Shown here one piece after another: positions 7,030-14,151 of a stretch of DNA of 29,597 nt. The notes under the pieces were generated by a model that was not told the origin of the DNA, searched no databases, and saw nothing but the letters and a program-made list of their open reading frames with translations. A program made the position numbers and the translations under genes. Source of the stretch: Clostridia bacterium. Its GTDB lineage: Bacteria > Bacillota > Clostridia > Oscillospirales > CAG-272. The stretch is from contig CAADYQ010000135.1 of assembly GCA_900753295.1 (NCBI GenBank), positions 1 through 29,597 on the forward strand, written 5' to 3'. Position 1 is the stretch's first letter. Each line of letters opens with the position of its first letter.

Positions 7030-7800
7030 TTGAGCTACAAAACAGAATTACACTGTCATTCTACCACAGTGTCAAAGTGCGCCTCCGCAACGCCGGAGAC
7101 GATAGTGGAGACCTACCTTGCGCACGGTTACACAACGGTCGTGCTGACCGATCACTTTTCACGCTTCACCTTCAACAACAAAAAGCACGGCGACAGGCGC
7201 AGTCATACGCACAGCGAGCGCGTGGATTTCTTTCTCAGCGGTACCGAGGCGCTCAAGGCAGCCGCGGGCGACAGCCTTGTCATCCTTCAGGGCTGTGAGT
7301 TGAGACTCAACACCGATGATAACGATTATCAGATATACGGCGATTCGGGCGAATTTCTGAGAGCCAATCCCGATATTATGGATATTGACGTTGCCGAGCT
7401 GTCAAGGCGCGTGCGCGAAGCCGGGCTTTTGCTCATTCAGGCTCACCCCTTCCGCAATGAGATGAGAATAAGCGATCCGCGCCTGCTTGACGGTATCGAG
7501 ATATATAACGGCGCGGTGGGACATGATTCACGCAACGATATCGCGCTCATGTGGGCAAAGCGCTATCCGCATCTTATAGGCACCTCCGGCAGCGACTATC
7601 ACAGAACGAGCAACGGGCTCGTTTCCGGCGGTATCGTTACCGACGACCCGATAACCTCGAACACCCAGCTTCTCTCGGTGCTTCGCTCGGGGAATTATAC
7701 CATTCTCGGCGATCCCTTTTTCCTGCCTGCAAGACGCTTTATAAAGGAGGGCGGAACGGTGAAAGAAGAGGAAATGCGCCGTGTGGGGCTTATAGATTGA
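7030..7800 (+). CDS. PHP domain phosphoesterase
   Basis: A 256-residue PHP-domain metal hydrolase. Metal-binding positions typical of the fold are visible: HCH (8-10), DH (41-42), Glu90, His139 in QAHPF, and Asp189/His191 in GSDYHR. It lacks polymerase or histidinol-phosphatase extensions, so it is a stand-alone PHP protein, probably acting on a small phosphate ester or nucleotide. The start is TTG, supported by GAAAGG 8 nt upstream and by the usual N-terminal strand-plus-HxH spacing. It is 32 nt ahead of an MBL-fold hydrolase gene and probably co-transcribed with it. The substrate is unknown. Confidence 0.88.
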   Translation: MSYKTELHCHSTTVSKCASATPETIVETYLAHGYTTVVLTDHFSRFTFNNKKHGDRRSHTHSERVDFFLSGTEALKAAAGDSLVILQGCELRLNTDDNDYQIYGDSGEFLRANPDIMDIDVAELSRRVREAGLLLIQAHPFRNEMRISDPRLLDGIEIYNGAVGHDSRNDIALMWAKRYPHLIGTSGSDYHRTSNGLVSGGIVTDDPITSNTQLLSVLRSGNYTILGDPFFLPARRFIKEGGTVKEEEMRRVGLID

Positions 7801-7832
7801 ACAAACTGATCTTCAAGGAGGAAAACGTTATT

Positions 7833-8609
7833 ATGGAACTCTTGTTTCTCGGTACCGGAGCTGCCGACTGGAATATCTCAAAGCGTGTTGACGGAGAATT
7901 CTTCAGACGGTTCTCATCGGCGCTGGTAGACGACGCGCTTCTTATCGACCCAGGACCTCACATATTTGACTTTGCCGAAAAAAACGGCACGCCGGAGCTT
8001 TACCGCAACGTTCGCTCGGTCGCGGTGACTCATTCGCACGGCGATCACCTCAATGCCGAAAGCGTAAAGCGACTTGCCGCCGCGGGCGGACTTACCGTCT
8101 ATTGCGATCCGGCAGTCGAAAAAAAGCTCAGAGATGCCGGCGTCAGCGGCGTGGACTTCGTTCCGCTCACGCCATTTGAGAGCGTTACGACTCCGGACGG
8201 GTATGAGATCATCCCATGCCGCTCGAACCACGGACCGTATCTCCCCGGCGAGAATACGCTTAATTTCATTATAAAAAAGGGAGACAGATCGTTTTTCTAC
8301 GGTCTTGACTCCGGCTGGATAATGTATGACACATGGCTTAGGATAAAGAAGGAGCGCCCGAACGCCGTTGTGTTTGAATGCACGCTCGGCTTCTGCCCCG
8401 GTGACGACCGCATGTTCGGTCACACGGGTATCCCGATGATAGAGATAATGCTTGAGACGATGCGCGCACAGCACGGTCCCGCCGATGACGCTAAATATTA
8501 CACCTCGCATATGGCGATGACGCTTCACGGAACGCATGAGGAACTTGTGCGCCAGCTTGCGCCGCTTGATGTGACTCCGGCGTACGACGGCATGCGCATC
8601 AGAGTGTGA
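7833..8609 (+). CDS. metallo-beta-lactamase-fold hydrolase (PhnP/RNase Z-like subgroup)
   Basis: A 258-residue MBL-fold hydrolase. It opens MELLFLGTGAADWN, the typical first strand, and carries the di-metal motif THSHGDHL (HxHxDH at 67-72). Further histidines occur in SNHGPY, in a region near GLDSGW, and near the end in SHMAMTLHGTHEEL. The layout resembles PhnP-like phosphodiesterases. The start is ATG 7833, backed by AAGGAGG 11 nt upstream; the longer open frame before it overlaps the PHP gene and is not coding-like. Gene pairing with a PHP phosphoesterase suggests joint processing of a phosphorylated or cyclic phosphate compound, which is inference. Confidence 0.9.
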   Translation: MELLFLGTGAADWNISKRVDGEFFRRFSSALVDDALLIDPGPHIFDFAEKNGTPELYRNVRSVAVTHSHGDHLNAESVKRLAAAGGLTVYCDPAVEKKLRDAGVSGVDFVPLTPFESVTTPDGYEIIPCRSNHGPYLPGENTLNFIIKKGDRSFFYGLDSGWIMYDTWLRIKKERPNAVVFECTLGFCPGDDRMFGHTGIPMIEIMLETMRAQHGPADDAKYYTSHMAMTLHGTHEELVRQLAPLDVTPAYDGMRIRV

Positions 8610-8657
8610 CAGTTGCCTTGCATATCAATTTTTGTCACCTAAATGACTAAAAATGTC

Positions 8658-8686
8658 TTGTAATTCCGCATTAATTGTCTTATAAT
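8658..8686 (+). promoter_or_regulatory. sigma-A promoter of the ThuA-family gene
   Basis: TTGTAA (8658-8663), 17 nt, then consensus TATAAT (8681-8686). The surrounding 8610-8700 is AT-rich, unlike the coding DNA. It also holds an imperfect dyad around TTTTTGTCA/TGACTAAAAA, a possible operator. Confidence 0.75.
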
Positions 8687-8719
8687 ATAATTACTTAAGG
8701 AAAGGCACGGTAAACCGAA

Positions 8720-9523
8720 ATGGAAAAAATCAAAGTTACGATCTGGAACGAATTCAGACACGAAAAGACCGATGAGCACGCACGTGCGCTTTATCCGAAC
8801 GGCATTCACGCCACTATCGGAGAGTTTCTTTCAAAGGATGAGGAGATCGAGGTCCGCCTGGCGGCGCTTGACGATCCCGAGCAGGGACTGCCCGATTCAC
8901 TGCTCAACGATACCGACGTACTTATCTGGTGGGGACATATGGCTCACGGAGAGGTAAAGGACGAGCTTGTGACGAAGATCCAGCGCCGCGTTCTGCTTGG
9001 CAGAATGAGCTTTATAGCGCTTCACTCGGCGCATCACTCCAAGCCCTTCCGCGCGATACTCGGTACCACGGGCAACCTCCAGTGGGGACGCAATCAGCGC
9101 GAAATAATGTGGAATCTGCTTCCCACTCACCCCATAGCTGCGGGCATTCCTCAGAGCTTCTTTATCGAGGAGGAAGAGCTTTATGCCGAGCCTTTCTTCA
9201 TTCCTCAGCCCACCGAGCTAATCTTCGGCTCATGGTATGAGGACGGATACATATTCCGCGCGGGCATGACCTTCCTGCGTGACGCCGGCAAGGTGTTCTA
9301 CTTCCAGCCCGGCCACGAGACCTGCCCGTCCTTCCACAACCCCTACGTGCAGCGCATAATAACCAACGCGGTGCACTGGGCAAAGCCCGTAAATCCCGGA
9401 TACGACATCCACGATTTCTGCCCGCATCCCATTTACAATTATGACGATGTTGAAGCGGCGGGCAAGCTCAAAAAGAACTGCTGCCGTCCCGTTGAGCAGC
9501 AGCTTAACATCAAGATCAAATAA
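8720..9523 (+). CDS. ThuA-domain protein (trehalose-utilisation ThuA-like)
   Basis: A 267-residue member of the ThuA family, which has a class I glutamine-amidotransferase-like fold. The N-terminus IKVTIWNEFRHEK, the segment DTDVLIWWGHMAHGEV and the C-terminal YFQPGHETCPSFHNPYVQRIITNAVHWA are typical. ThuA is linked genetically to trehalose and related disaccharide catabolism through 3-keto-disaccharides made by ThuB, a Gfo/Idh/MocA dehydrogenase. A dehydrogenase of that family and two isomerases are encoded about 3 kb away. The gene has its own promoter and a hairpin after it. AAGGAAAGG lies rather far (about 15 nt) before the ATG. The family is clear; the reaction is not. Confidence 0.92.
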   Translation: MEKIKVTIWNEFRHEKTDEHARALYPNGIHATIGEFLSKDEEIEVRLAALDDPEQGLPDSLLNDTDVLIWWGHMAHGEVKDELVTKIQRRVLLGRMSFIALHSAHHSKPFRAILGTTGNLQWGRNQREIMWNLLPTHPIAAGIPQSFFIEEEELYAEPFFIPQPTELIFGSWYEDGYIFRAGMTFLRDAGKVFYFQPGHETCPSFHNPYVQRIITNAVHWAKPVNPGYDIHDFCPHPIYNYDDVEAAGKLKKNCCRPVEQQLNIKIK

Positions 9524-9531
9524 TCACGGCT

Positions 9532-9557
9532 GGCTGCCGCGCCACGGCGCGGCAGCC
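9532..9557 (+). terminator. hairpin after the ThuA-family gene, probable terminator
   Basis: A perfect 10-bp GC-rich stem (GGCTGCCGCG at 9532-9541, CGCGGCAGCC at 9548-9557, 6-nt loop) is followed by TTGCTTT. It begins 8 nt after the ThuA stop codon. The T tract is short, so partial read-through into the esterase gene is possible. Confidence 0.7.
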
Positions 9558-9587
9558 TTGCTTTACTAAAAAGCGCGGAGGTATACC

Positions 9588-10481
9588 ATGCTTGAAAAGA
9601 TGATAAAAAACGAAACGGCGAAAAAGGCTGCGGCGCTTGACCGGTGGATGGCAAAGCATGACAGCGCAAATCCGTTCCCGGCGGACGTTACGCTGACACC
9701 CGACGTCGATTACATCGGCGACGGTGCTGTGTGCCACATGACGGATATTTACCGGCAGTCCGGAGCGGAAGGGAAGCTACCGGTGCTCATTAATATCCAC
9801 GGCGGCGGTTTTCTGCTCGGAAGAAAAGAAGCCAACAGGCTTTTTGCGGCTGATATGTGCCGCCGCGGGTTCGTTGTTTTCTGCCCGGAATATCCGCTCG
9901 TGCCCGACACCGATATTTTCGGGATATTCCACGCGCTTACCGACTGCATAAACAGGATAGGCGAGATCGCGGAGAGCTACGGCGGGGATACGTCGCAAAT
10001 ATATCTTTGCGGCGACAGCGCAGGCGCGCATATCTGCGTTTACCTTGCCGCAATGCAGCGGAATGCCGATGTTGCGGGCGCTGCCGGAGTCGATCGTATC
10101 AGGTACGAAATAAAGGCGCTGGGGCTTCAGAGCGGTATGTTTTACACAACGCTGCCCGACCAGGTGGGGATGTTCCTTCCGTCGATGATATACGGCAAGG
10201 ACCGCAAAAAGAACCCGTTCTTCACAAAGTATGCCGTCCCGGACGTGCCGGGGATCGCGCAAAGCCTTCCGCCGTGTTTTGTCGTGACGGCGCGCGGCGA
10301 TTTTCTGCGGAATTACAGCCGCCGCTTTGCCGCGGCGCTCAAAAAGAACGGCGCGAAATATATGTTCCTCGATATGGATGAGGAGGAAAAGCTCCCGCAC
10401 GCTTTTGCGGCAATGCTGCCGGAGACAGCGGCGGCGCAAAAGGCGAACGCCGCAATGACGGAATTCTTCCGCAATGCCTGA
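9588..10481 (+). CDS. alpha/beta hydrolase, HSL/acetyl-esterase type
   Basis: A 297-residue alpha/beta hydrolase of the hormone-sensitive-lipase group. The oxyanion motif HGGG is at 71-74, the nucleophile elbow GDSAGA at 142-147 (Ser144), and the acid and histidine at about Asp238 (ARGDFLR) and His271 (LPHAFA), giving a complete triad. There is no signal peptide, so it acts in the cytosol, probably removing acyl groups from imported sugars or small esters. GGAGG precedes the ATG. It sits 64 nt after ThuA, across a hairpin, and is followed by the first copy of the structured intergenic element. Confidence 0.9.
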   Translation: MLEKMIKNETAKKAAALDRWMAKHDSANPFPADVTLTPDVDYIGDGAVCHMTDIYRQSGAEGKLPVLINIHGGGFLLGRKEANRLFAADMCRRGFVVFCPEYPLVPDTDIFGIFHALTDCINRIGEIAESYGGDTSQIYLCGDSAGAHICVYLAAMQRNADVAGAAGVDRIRYEIKALGLQSGMFYTTLPDQVGMFLPSMIYGKDRKKNPFFTKYAVPDVPGIAQSLPPCFVVTARGDFLRNYSRRFAAALKKNGAKYMFLDMDEEEKLPHAFAAMLPETAAAQKANAAMTEFFRNA

Positions 10482-10512
10482 ACGCGGTATTTTATATTCC
10501 ATAACAAATAAT

Positions 10513-10694
10513 GGGGCTGTCGCATTTATGCGTCAGCCCCTCAGATTCGGCGGGCAGGAGCCGACGAGTCTGAAAAATAACGACGTTTTTGCCCCACATA
10601 GCTTTTAAAATACGCGATAATATTGGGGCAAAACGGCGGTGTTCAGCCGCCGAGACGTTATTTGGGGGCAGTCGCGCATTAGCGCGACTGCCCC
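10513..10694. repeat. structured intergenic element, copy 1 (modules A-B-C-D)
   Basis: Four contiguous palindromic modules lie between the convergent esterase and MFS genes. A (10513-10540): GGGGCTG/CAGCCCC stem, a mismatch, then CGCA/TGCG. B (10541-10573): stem closing a loop that contains CAGGA. C (10575-10663): outer helix AAATAACG/CGTTATTT enclosing an inner helix (10587-10596 with 10624-10633) and hairpin CGGCGG/CCGCCG with loop TGTTCAG. D (10665-10694): perfect 13-bp stem with loop ATTA. Bases 10627-10656 are identical to 14064-14093. The same modules in the same order occur in copy 2 with different but still paired stems. No coding potential is evident. It may be a structured RNA, a bidirectional terminator cassette or a REP-like mobile palindrome. 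Confidence 0.8.
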
Positions 10695-10729
10695 ATTTCA
10701 TATTGTCGGCAGGCGGGATCGCGGCTGTG

Positions 10730-11989
10730 TTATTCCGGCTTTTTTCTGCTCCATACCAACCCGGCGACGACCGACGCCGCAACCGCCACGGCGGCGACCG
10801 CGCACCATATGCTGACCGTGCCGACCCAGCCGAATGACTTTATCGATCTTCCGTAAAGGCTTGAGGCAAGCGCGGAGCCAAAGTAGATAAAGCAGTTCAG
10901 CGTGCCGGATACGGCGGATGATATCCTCATTTTGCCGTAGTGGTAGCAAAGATAGGTGAGAAATATCGTGTTCACTCCCCACATCGCCGCAACACCGAGG
11001 GCTATAAGTATAACCGCGGGTACGGTGCTGCGCAGTCCCGTCAGCGACAGCACGAGCATAGCTGCAAAGGTTATTCCGTACAGCACGGCGGCAGTAAAGC
11101 ATTCGTTGTGTGTGAATCTGCGGTCTATCCATATTGCCAGATAAGGTCCCGCAATGCCGAGCAGCGGCACACATGTGGCTATGAGTGAGGCTGTTGAATC
11201 AGACATACCGAAGCTGTTCACAAAAAACTGTGGGATCCACTGTATGACGGCCTCCTTCAGTGCTCCGTTGAAGACTGCGGCAAAGGCGACGGCGAGAAGC
11301 CCGGTGGCAAAGAAGACGGCGGGAGTAAGACCGCGGGAGCGCGGCGCGCTCGCCGTATCGGTCGAGTGGCGCTCGGCGGCTGCGCGGGCGTCCATGCTTT
11401 CGGTGTATTCGGAAAGCTTACCAAGCCCTGCAAACCAGATGATGCCGCATATGATTATAAGTATTCCCGTCGCGTAAAAAACCGCACGCCAGCTTCCGGC
11501 GGCAAGCGCGACAGAGGGAATTATATAGCTTCCCACCGTCCCGAGAGGGATCGTAAGCGATATATCGGCTCCGGCGCATTGACGCGACGGCTCGTCCATC
11601 CATTCGCTGAACGCGCGGATTATCGGCGACCAGAGCATTGAGTTGAATATGCCGTTCAGTCCCCACACCGCGACGAGCCCCGCACGCCACGGGCAGACAG
11701 CCATCATGATGTTTGCGGCGCCGACGCCGGAAAGCCCGATGCCTATCATGTATTTCGGCGATACGCGCACGCCTATCGCGCCGTTTATAAGCTGTCCCGC
11801 GCCGTAGCATATGAAATATGCCGATGCGACCGTGCTTGCCGACGCCAGATCGAGAATTCCCTCGGTCATCATTGCGTTCTGGCACGCGGAAAAGTCATAT
11901 CTGCCGAAATATGAAAACATATATGCGATAAAGCAGAGGAAAAACAGCTTTCCCGCCTCTGCGCTTAATTTGTATCTCTTGGCTTTCAT
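10730..11989 (-). CDS. MFS transporter, organophosphate:phosphate antiporter-like
   Basis: A 419-residue inner-membrane carrier with about 12 predicted transmembrane helices and a cytosolic loop near residues 190-220. Features of the OPA subfamily (GlpT/UhpT) are visible: YFGRYDFSACQNAM near residue 30, where the Arg matches the position used for phosphate binding, and the segment WGLNGIFNSMLWSPIIRAFSEW. GAGGTG precedes the ATG at 11989. It has its own promoter (12021-12049) and is transcribed alone. The convergent esterase and nearby sugar genes make a sugar-phosphate or related organic anion a reasonable substrate, but this is inference. Confidence 0.88.
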   Translation of the reverse strand: MKAKRYKLSAEAGKLFFLCFIAYMFSYFGRYDFSACQNAMMTEGILDLASASTVASAYFICYGAGQLINGAIGVRVSPKYMIGIGLSGVGAANIMMAVCPWRAGLVAVWGLNGIFNSMLWSPIIRAFSEWMDEPSRQCAGADISLTIPLGTVGSYIIPSVALAAGSWRAVFYATGILIIICGIIWFAGLGKLSEYTESMDARAAAERHSTDTASAPRSRGLTPAVFFATGLLAVAFAAVFNGALKEAVIQWIPQFFVNSFGMSDSTASLIATCVPLLGIAGPYLAIWIDRRFTHNECFTAAVLYGITFAAMLVLSLTGLRSTVPAVILIALGVAAMWGVNTIFLTYLCYHYGKMRISSAVSGTLNCFIYFGSALASSLYGRSIKSFGWVGTVSIWCAVAAVAVAASVVAGLVWSRKKPE

Positions 11990-12020
11990 TTGTCACCTCG
12001 TATGGTCCGAATCGTATAAA

Positions 12021-12049
12021 ATAATAGCACTGTTTGACGAAAAATGCAA
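12021..12049 (-). promoter_or_regulatory. sigma-A promoter of the MFS transporter gene
   Basis: On the minus strand, TTGCAT (12044-12049), 17 nt, then TATTAT (12021-12026), the same hexamer pair and spacing as the PHP promoter at 6892-6920. Confidence 0.65.
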
Positions 12050-12090
12050 TAGCGGGGCATTGATCGGCGGATTTTTGACGAAGTGACATA

Positions 12091-12117
12091 AAAAAGCCCG
12101 CGCGCGGCGCTTTTTTT
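12091..12117. terminator. terminator-like hairpin between divergent promoters
   Basis: AAAAAGC-CCG, a 4-nt loop, CGG-(C)-GC, then seven T residues. It lies between the divergent MFS and EEP promoters, directly before the -35 at 12119, where no gene ends. It may insulate the two promoters from antisense transcription. Confidence 0.45.
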
Positions 12118-12118
12118 A

Positions 12119-12147
12119 TTGACTTTTACATCCCGATGTATTATAAT
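12119..12147 (+). promoter_or_regulatory. sigma-A promoter of the EEP lipoprotein gene
   Basis: TTGACT (12119-12124), 17 nt, then consensus TATAAT (12142-12147), predicting a start near 12154 and a leader of about 43 nt. It also excludes the open-frame extension that begins at 12119. Confidence 0.8.
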
Positions 12148-12196
12148 TGAAGCAAAACGGACGGTGTGTCCGAACAACAAAAGGCATGGTGTTTTT

Positions 12197-13930
12197 ATGA
12201 GAACAGTAAAAAAGAATTACCTACGTTTTGTATTGGCGCTTACGGCGCTTGCTATCCTTGCATCGGCGCTTGTGTCCTGCGTGCAGAGCGGCGGAGGAGA
12301 GACCTCCGGTGACGATGCAACTACCGCGGTCCCTGAGCAGGTGCTTCCGGTCACCGAGCTTGCAAAATACAGATTCGTTCACGCCGAAAAACTGGGCGGC
12401 GACCTTTCCCGCGCGATATCGGCTCTTCACAAGCGTTATGACGCCGCTGTCGGCACCGATACCGAGCAGAGCGATGATTTTTACCGCGAGGGCGTTCCGG
12501 AGCTTGCCATGAAGGAGCTCGAGATACTTGTCGGTACGACCAACAGACCCGAATCCGTTGAATTTATATCCGCACTGCGTACCAACGACTACGGCTATGC
12601 GCTCATGGGCAAGAAGATCGTCATTGCCGGGCGCACCGAGGCGGGTACTATCAAGGCGATAGAGGAATTTGAGAAAAACGTTCTTTCGCGTTACGAGGCG
12701 GACAAAACGATAGAGAATTTCATTATGTCGTCCGAGGGATACACATTCCGCGCGGAATACGATGTGGATTCGCTCAAGATCGGCAATGCCGATATCGGCG
12801 AATGGGTCATAGCATACCCTGCCAAGCATCCGCTCGGCGAGAATATAGCCGCTTCCCGCCTCGGCGCCGCGATAGCGGAAGCCTGCGGCTTTACGGTCAA
12901 TGTCGTAAAGGACAGCGGGCTTGAAGGGAAGAGCGAGAATATAATATCGGTCGGCAGGACCGCACAGGCATCGGAGGCGCATGCAGCCGGGCTTGAAAAG
13001 GCGGGAAGCAGCGCCTTTATCGGCTATGACGGAAAGAATATGATAGTTGGCGGCGGCGACTCGGTCGCCACGCTTGCCGCGGTCGAACAGCTCGTTGCGG
13101 AGCTTCGCAACGCCATGACGCGCGACGGAAGAAACGTTACGCTGACGCCCGATGCCGAAAAGAAATATGATGTCGGCGACAATATGCTCACAGCCATGAG
13201 CTTTAACCATCTTGTAAGCTCAAAGACCGCCGAGCGCACACAGCGCGTTATAGATATGGTGCTGAAATATCTTCCCGACACGATAGGCTTCCAGGAGACC
13301 AGCCCCGACTGGATGACAAGTCTTACGAGCGCTCTCGGAAGCATATACGGATATGTCGGCGAGGGACGCAACGGCGGCGACAGCGGCGAGTACAATCCGG
13401 TATTTTACAATAAGTCAAAGTTCACTCTTAAGGAGAGCGGAACGCGCTGGATGTCGGATACCCCGGAGACGGTATCGAAGTTTGAGGAATCCACCTACAA
13501 CCGCATTTATACATACGCGCTTCTTGAGCGCAAGAGCGATGGCAGGCTGATAATGATAGTCAACACTCACCTTGACCACAAGAGCGAGCCGGCTCGCGTG
13601 AAGCAGATAAAGGTACTGCTTGACTTCATCGAGGCAAAATGCCGCGACTACCCGGTGGTGCTGAGCGGCGACTTCAATACGACGCCGACCTCCGATGTCT
13701 ATAAGACGGTGCTCAAGTCGTTCCTTTCCGACTCAGCCGATGTTGCGATGCAGGTGAAGCGCGCATCGACATTCACGAACTACGGCAAGAGCAACAAAAC
13801 GCTGGATTATCTCTTTGTGAATGCCGCAAAGATGAGCGTTGCAAGCTATGACGTCTGCAATGAGAAGATAAACGGCGATTTCCCGTCCGATCACCATCCG
13901 GTGCTCATCAAATATATCGTAAACGACTGA
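12197..13930 (+). CDS. lipoprotein with duplicated GH67-N-like modules and an endonuclease/exonuclease/phosphatase domain
   Basis: A 577-residue surface lipoprotein. The signal peptide ends ALVSC with lipidated Cys28. Residues about 50-170 and 190-310 look like two copies of a module resembling the non-catalytic N-terminal domain of alpha-glucuronidases. Copy 1 has LEILVGTTNRPES and GKKIVIAGRTEAGTIKAIEEF; copy 2 has NIISVGRTAQASE and GKNMIVGGGDSVATLAAVEQL. Residues about 330-577 form an EEP fold with FQETSPDW (Glu367), NTHLDHKSE (His458), SGDFNTTP (Asp492, Asn494), LDYLFVN and SDHHP (Asp565, His566), so a phosphodiesterase site appears intact. The start at 12197 is chosen because the promoter lies inside the longer frame. 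The substrate (lipid headgroup, nucleic acid or phosphorylated glycan) is unknown. Confidence 0.85.
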   Translation: MRTVKKNYLRFVLALTALAILASALVSCVQSGGGETSGDDATTAVPEQVLPVTELAKYRFVHAEKLGGDLSRAISALHKRYDAAVGTDTEQSDDFYREGVPELAMKELEILVGTTNRPESVEFISALRTNDYGYALMGKKIVIAGRTEAGTIKAIEEFEKNVLSRYEADKTIENFIMSSEGYTFRAEYDVDSLKIGNADIGEWVIAYPAKHPLGENIAASRLGAAIAEACGFTVNVVKDSGLEGKSENIISVGRTAQASEAHAAGLEKAGSSAFIGYDGKNMIVGGGDSVATLAAVEQLVAELRNAMTRDGRNVTLTPDAEKKYDVGDNMLTAMSFNHLVSSKTAERTQRVIDMVLKYLPDTIGFQETSPDWMTSLTSALGSIYGYVGEGRNGGDSGEYNPVFYNKSKFTLKESGTRWMSDTPETVSKFEESTYNRIYTYALLERKSDGRLIMIVNTHLDHKSEPARVKQIKVLLDFIEAKCRDYPVVLSGDFNTTPTSDVYKTVLKSFLSDSADVAMQVKRASTFTNYGKSNKTLDYLFVNAAKMSVASYDVCNEKINGDFPSDHHPVLIKYIVND

Positions 13931-13940
13931 AAATAAAATC

Positions 13941-14144
13941 GTGGCTGTTAAAAACTCGATGTTTTTACCAGCCACTCAAAAATGCCGGTCAGGATACCGG
14001 CATTTTTGATGCGATCTTGGTCGGTTTTGCCGACCTGTATCTTTGTTTTTCGGTTTTCTTGACGGCAAAACGGCGGTGTTCAGCCGCCGAGACCAATGTC
14101 GTCGGGGGAGTTAAAAAACTCATGTTGAGTTTTTTAACACCCCC
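13941..14144. repeat. structured intergenic element, copy 2 (modules A-B-C-D)
   Basis: This has the same modular order as copy 1. A (13941-13975): GTGGCTG/CAGCCAC, a mismatch, then TAAAAAC/GTTTTTA. B (13976-14009): 14-bp stem with CAGGA in the loop. C (14011-14102): outer helix including TTGGTC/GACCAA, inner helix GTTTTGCCG/CGGCAAAAC (14024-14032 with 14063-14071), and the invariant hairpin 14071-14089. D (14104-14144): GGGGG/CCCCC plus 13 bp, loop TGT. Bases 14064-14093 equal 10627-10656. The outer, inner and B stems differ in sequence from copy 1 yet remain paired. It lies between convergent genes and ends 8 nt from the DUF4363 stop. Confidence 0.8.
13976..14009 (+). terminator. intrinsic terminator of the EEP lipoprotein gene (module B of element copy 2)
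   Basis: A 14-bp perfect stem (13976-13989 with 13996-14009) has a GC-rich core GCCGGT/ACCGGC and flanking A5 and T5 tracts, so it can terminate transcription from either side. It doubles as module B of the repeated element, sharing CAGGA in the loop with the copy-1 hairpin. Confidence 0.75.
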
Positions 14145-14151
14145 TTGGGTT

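Noticed and set aside
10513..10694. CRISPR array or tRNA/rRNA remnant as explanation for the repeated hairpins
   Set aside because: There are no regularly spaced direct repeats, no cloverleaf with a CCA end, and the two copies are 3.4 kb apart.
12119..12196. Upstream start at 12119 for the EEP lipoprotein
   Set aside because: The region is the promoter itself, and an internal start at 12197 yields a proper lipoprotein signal peptide.
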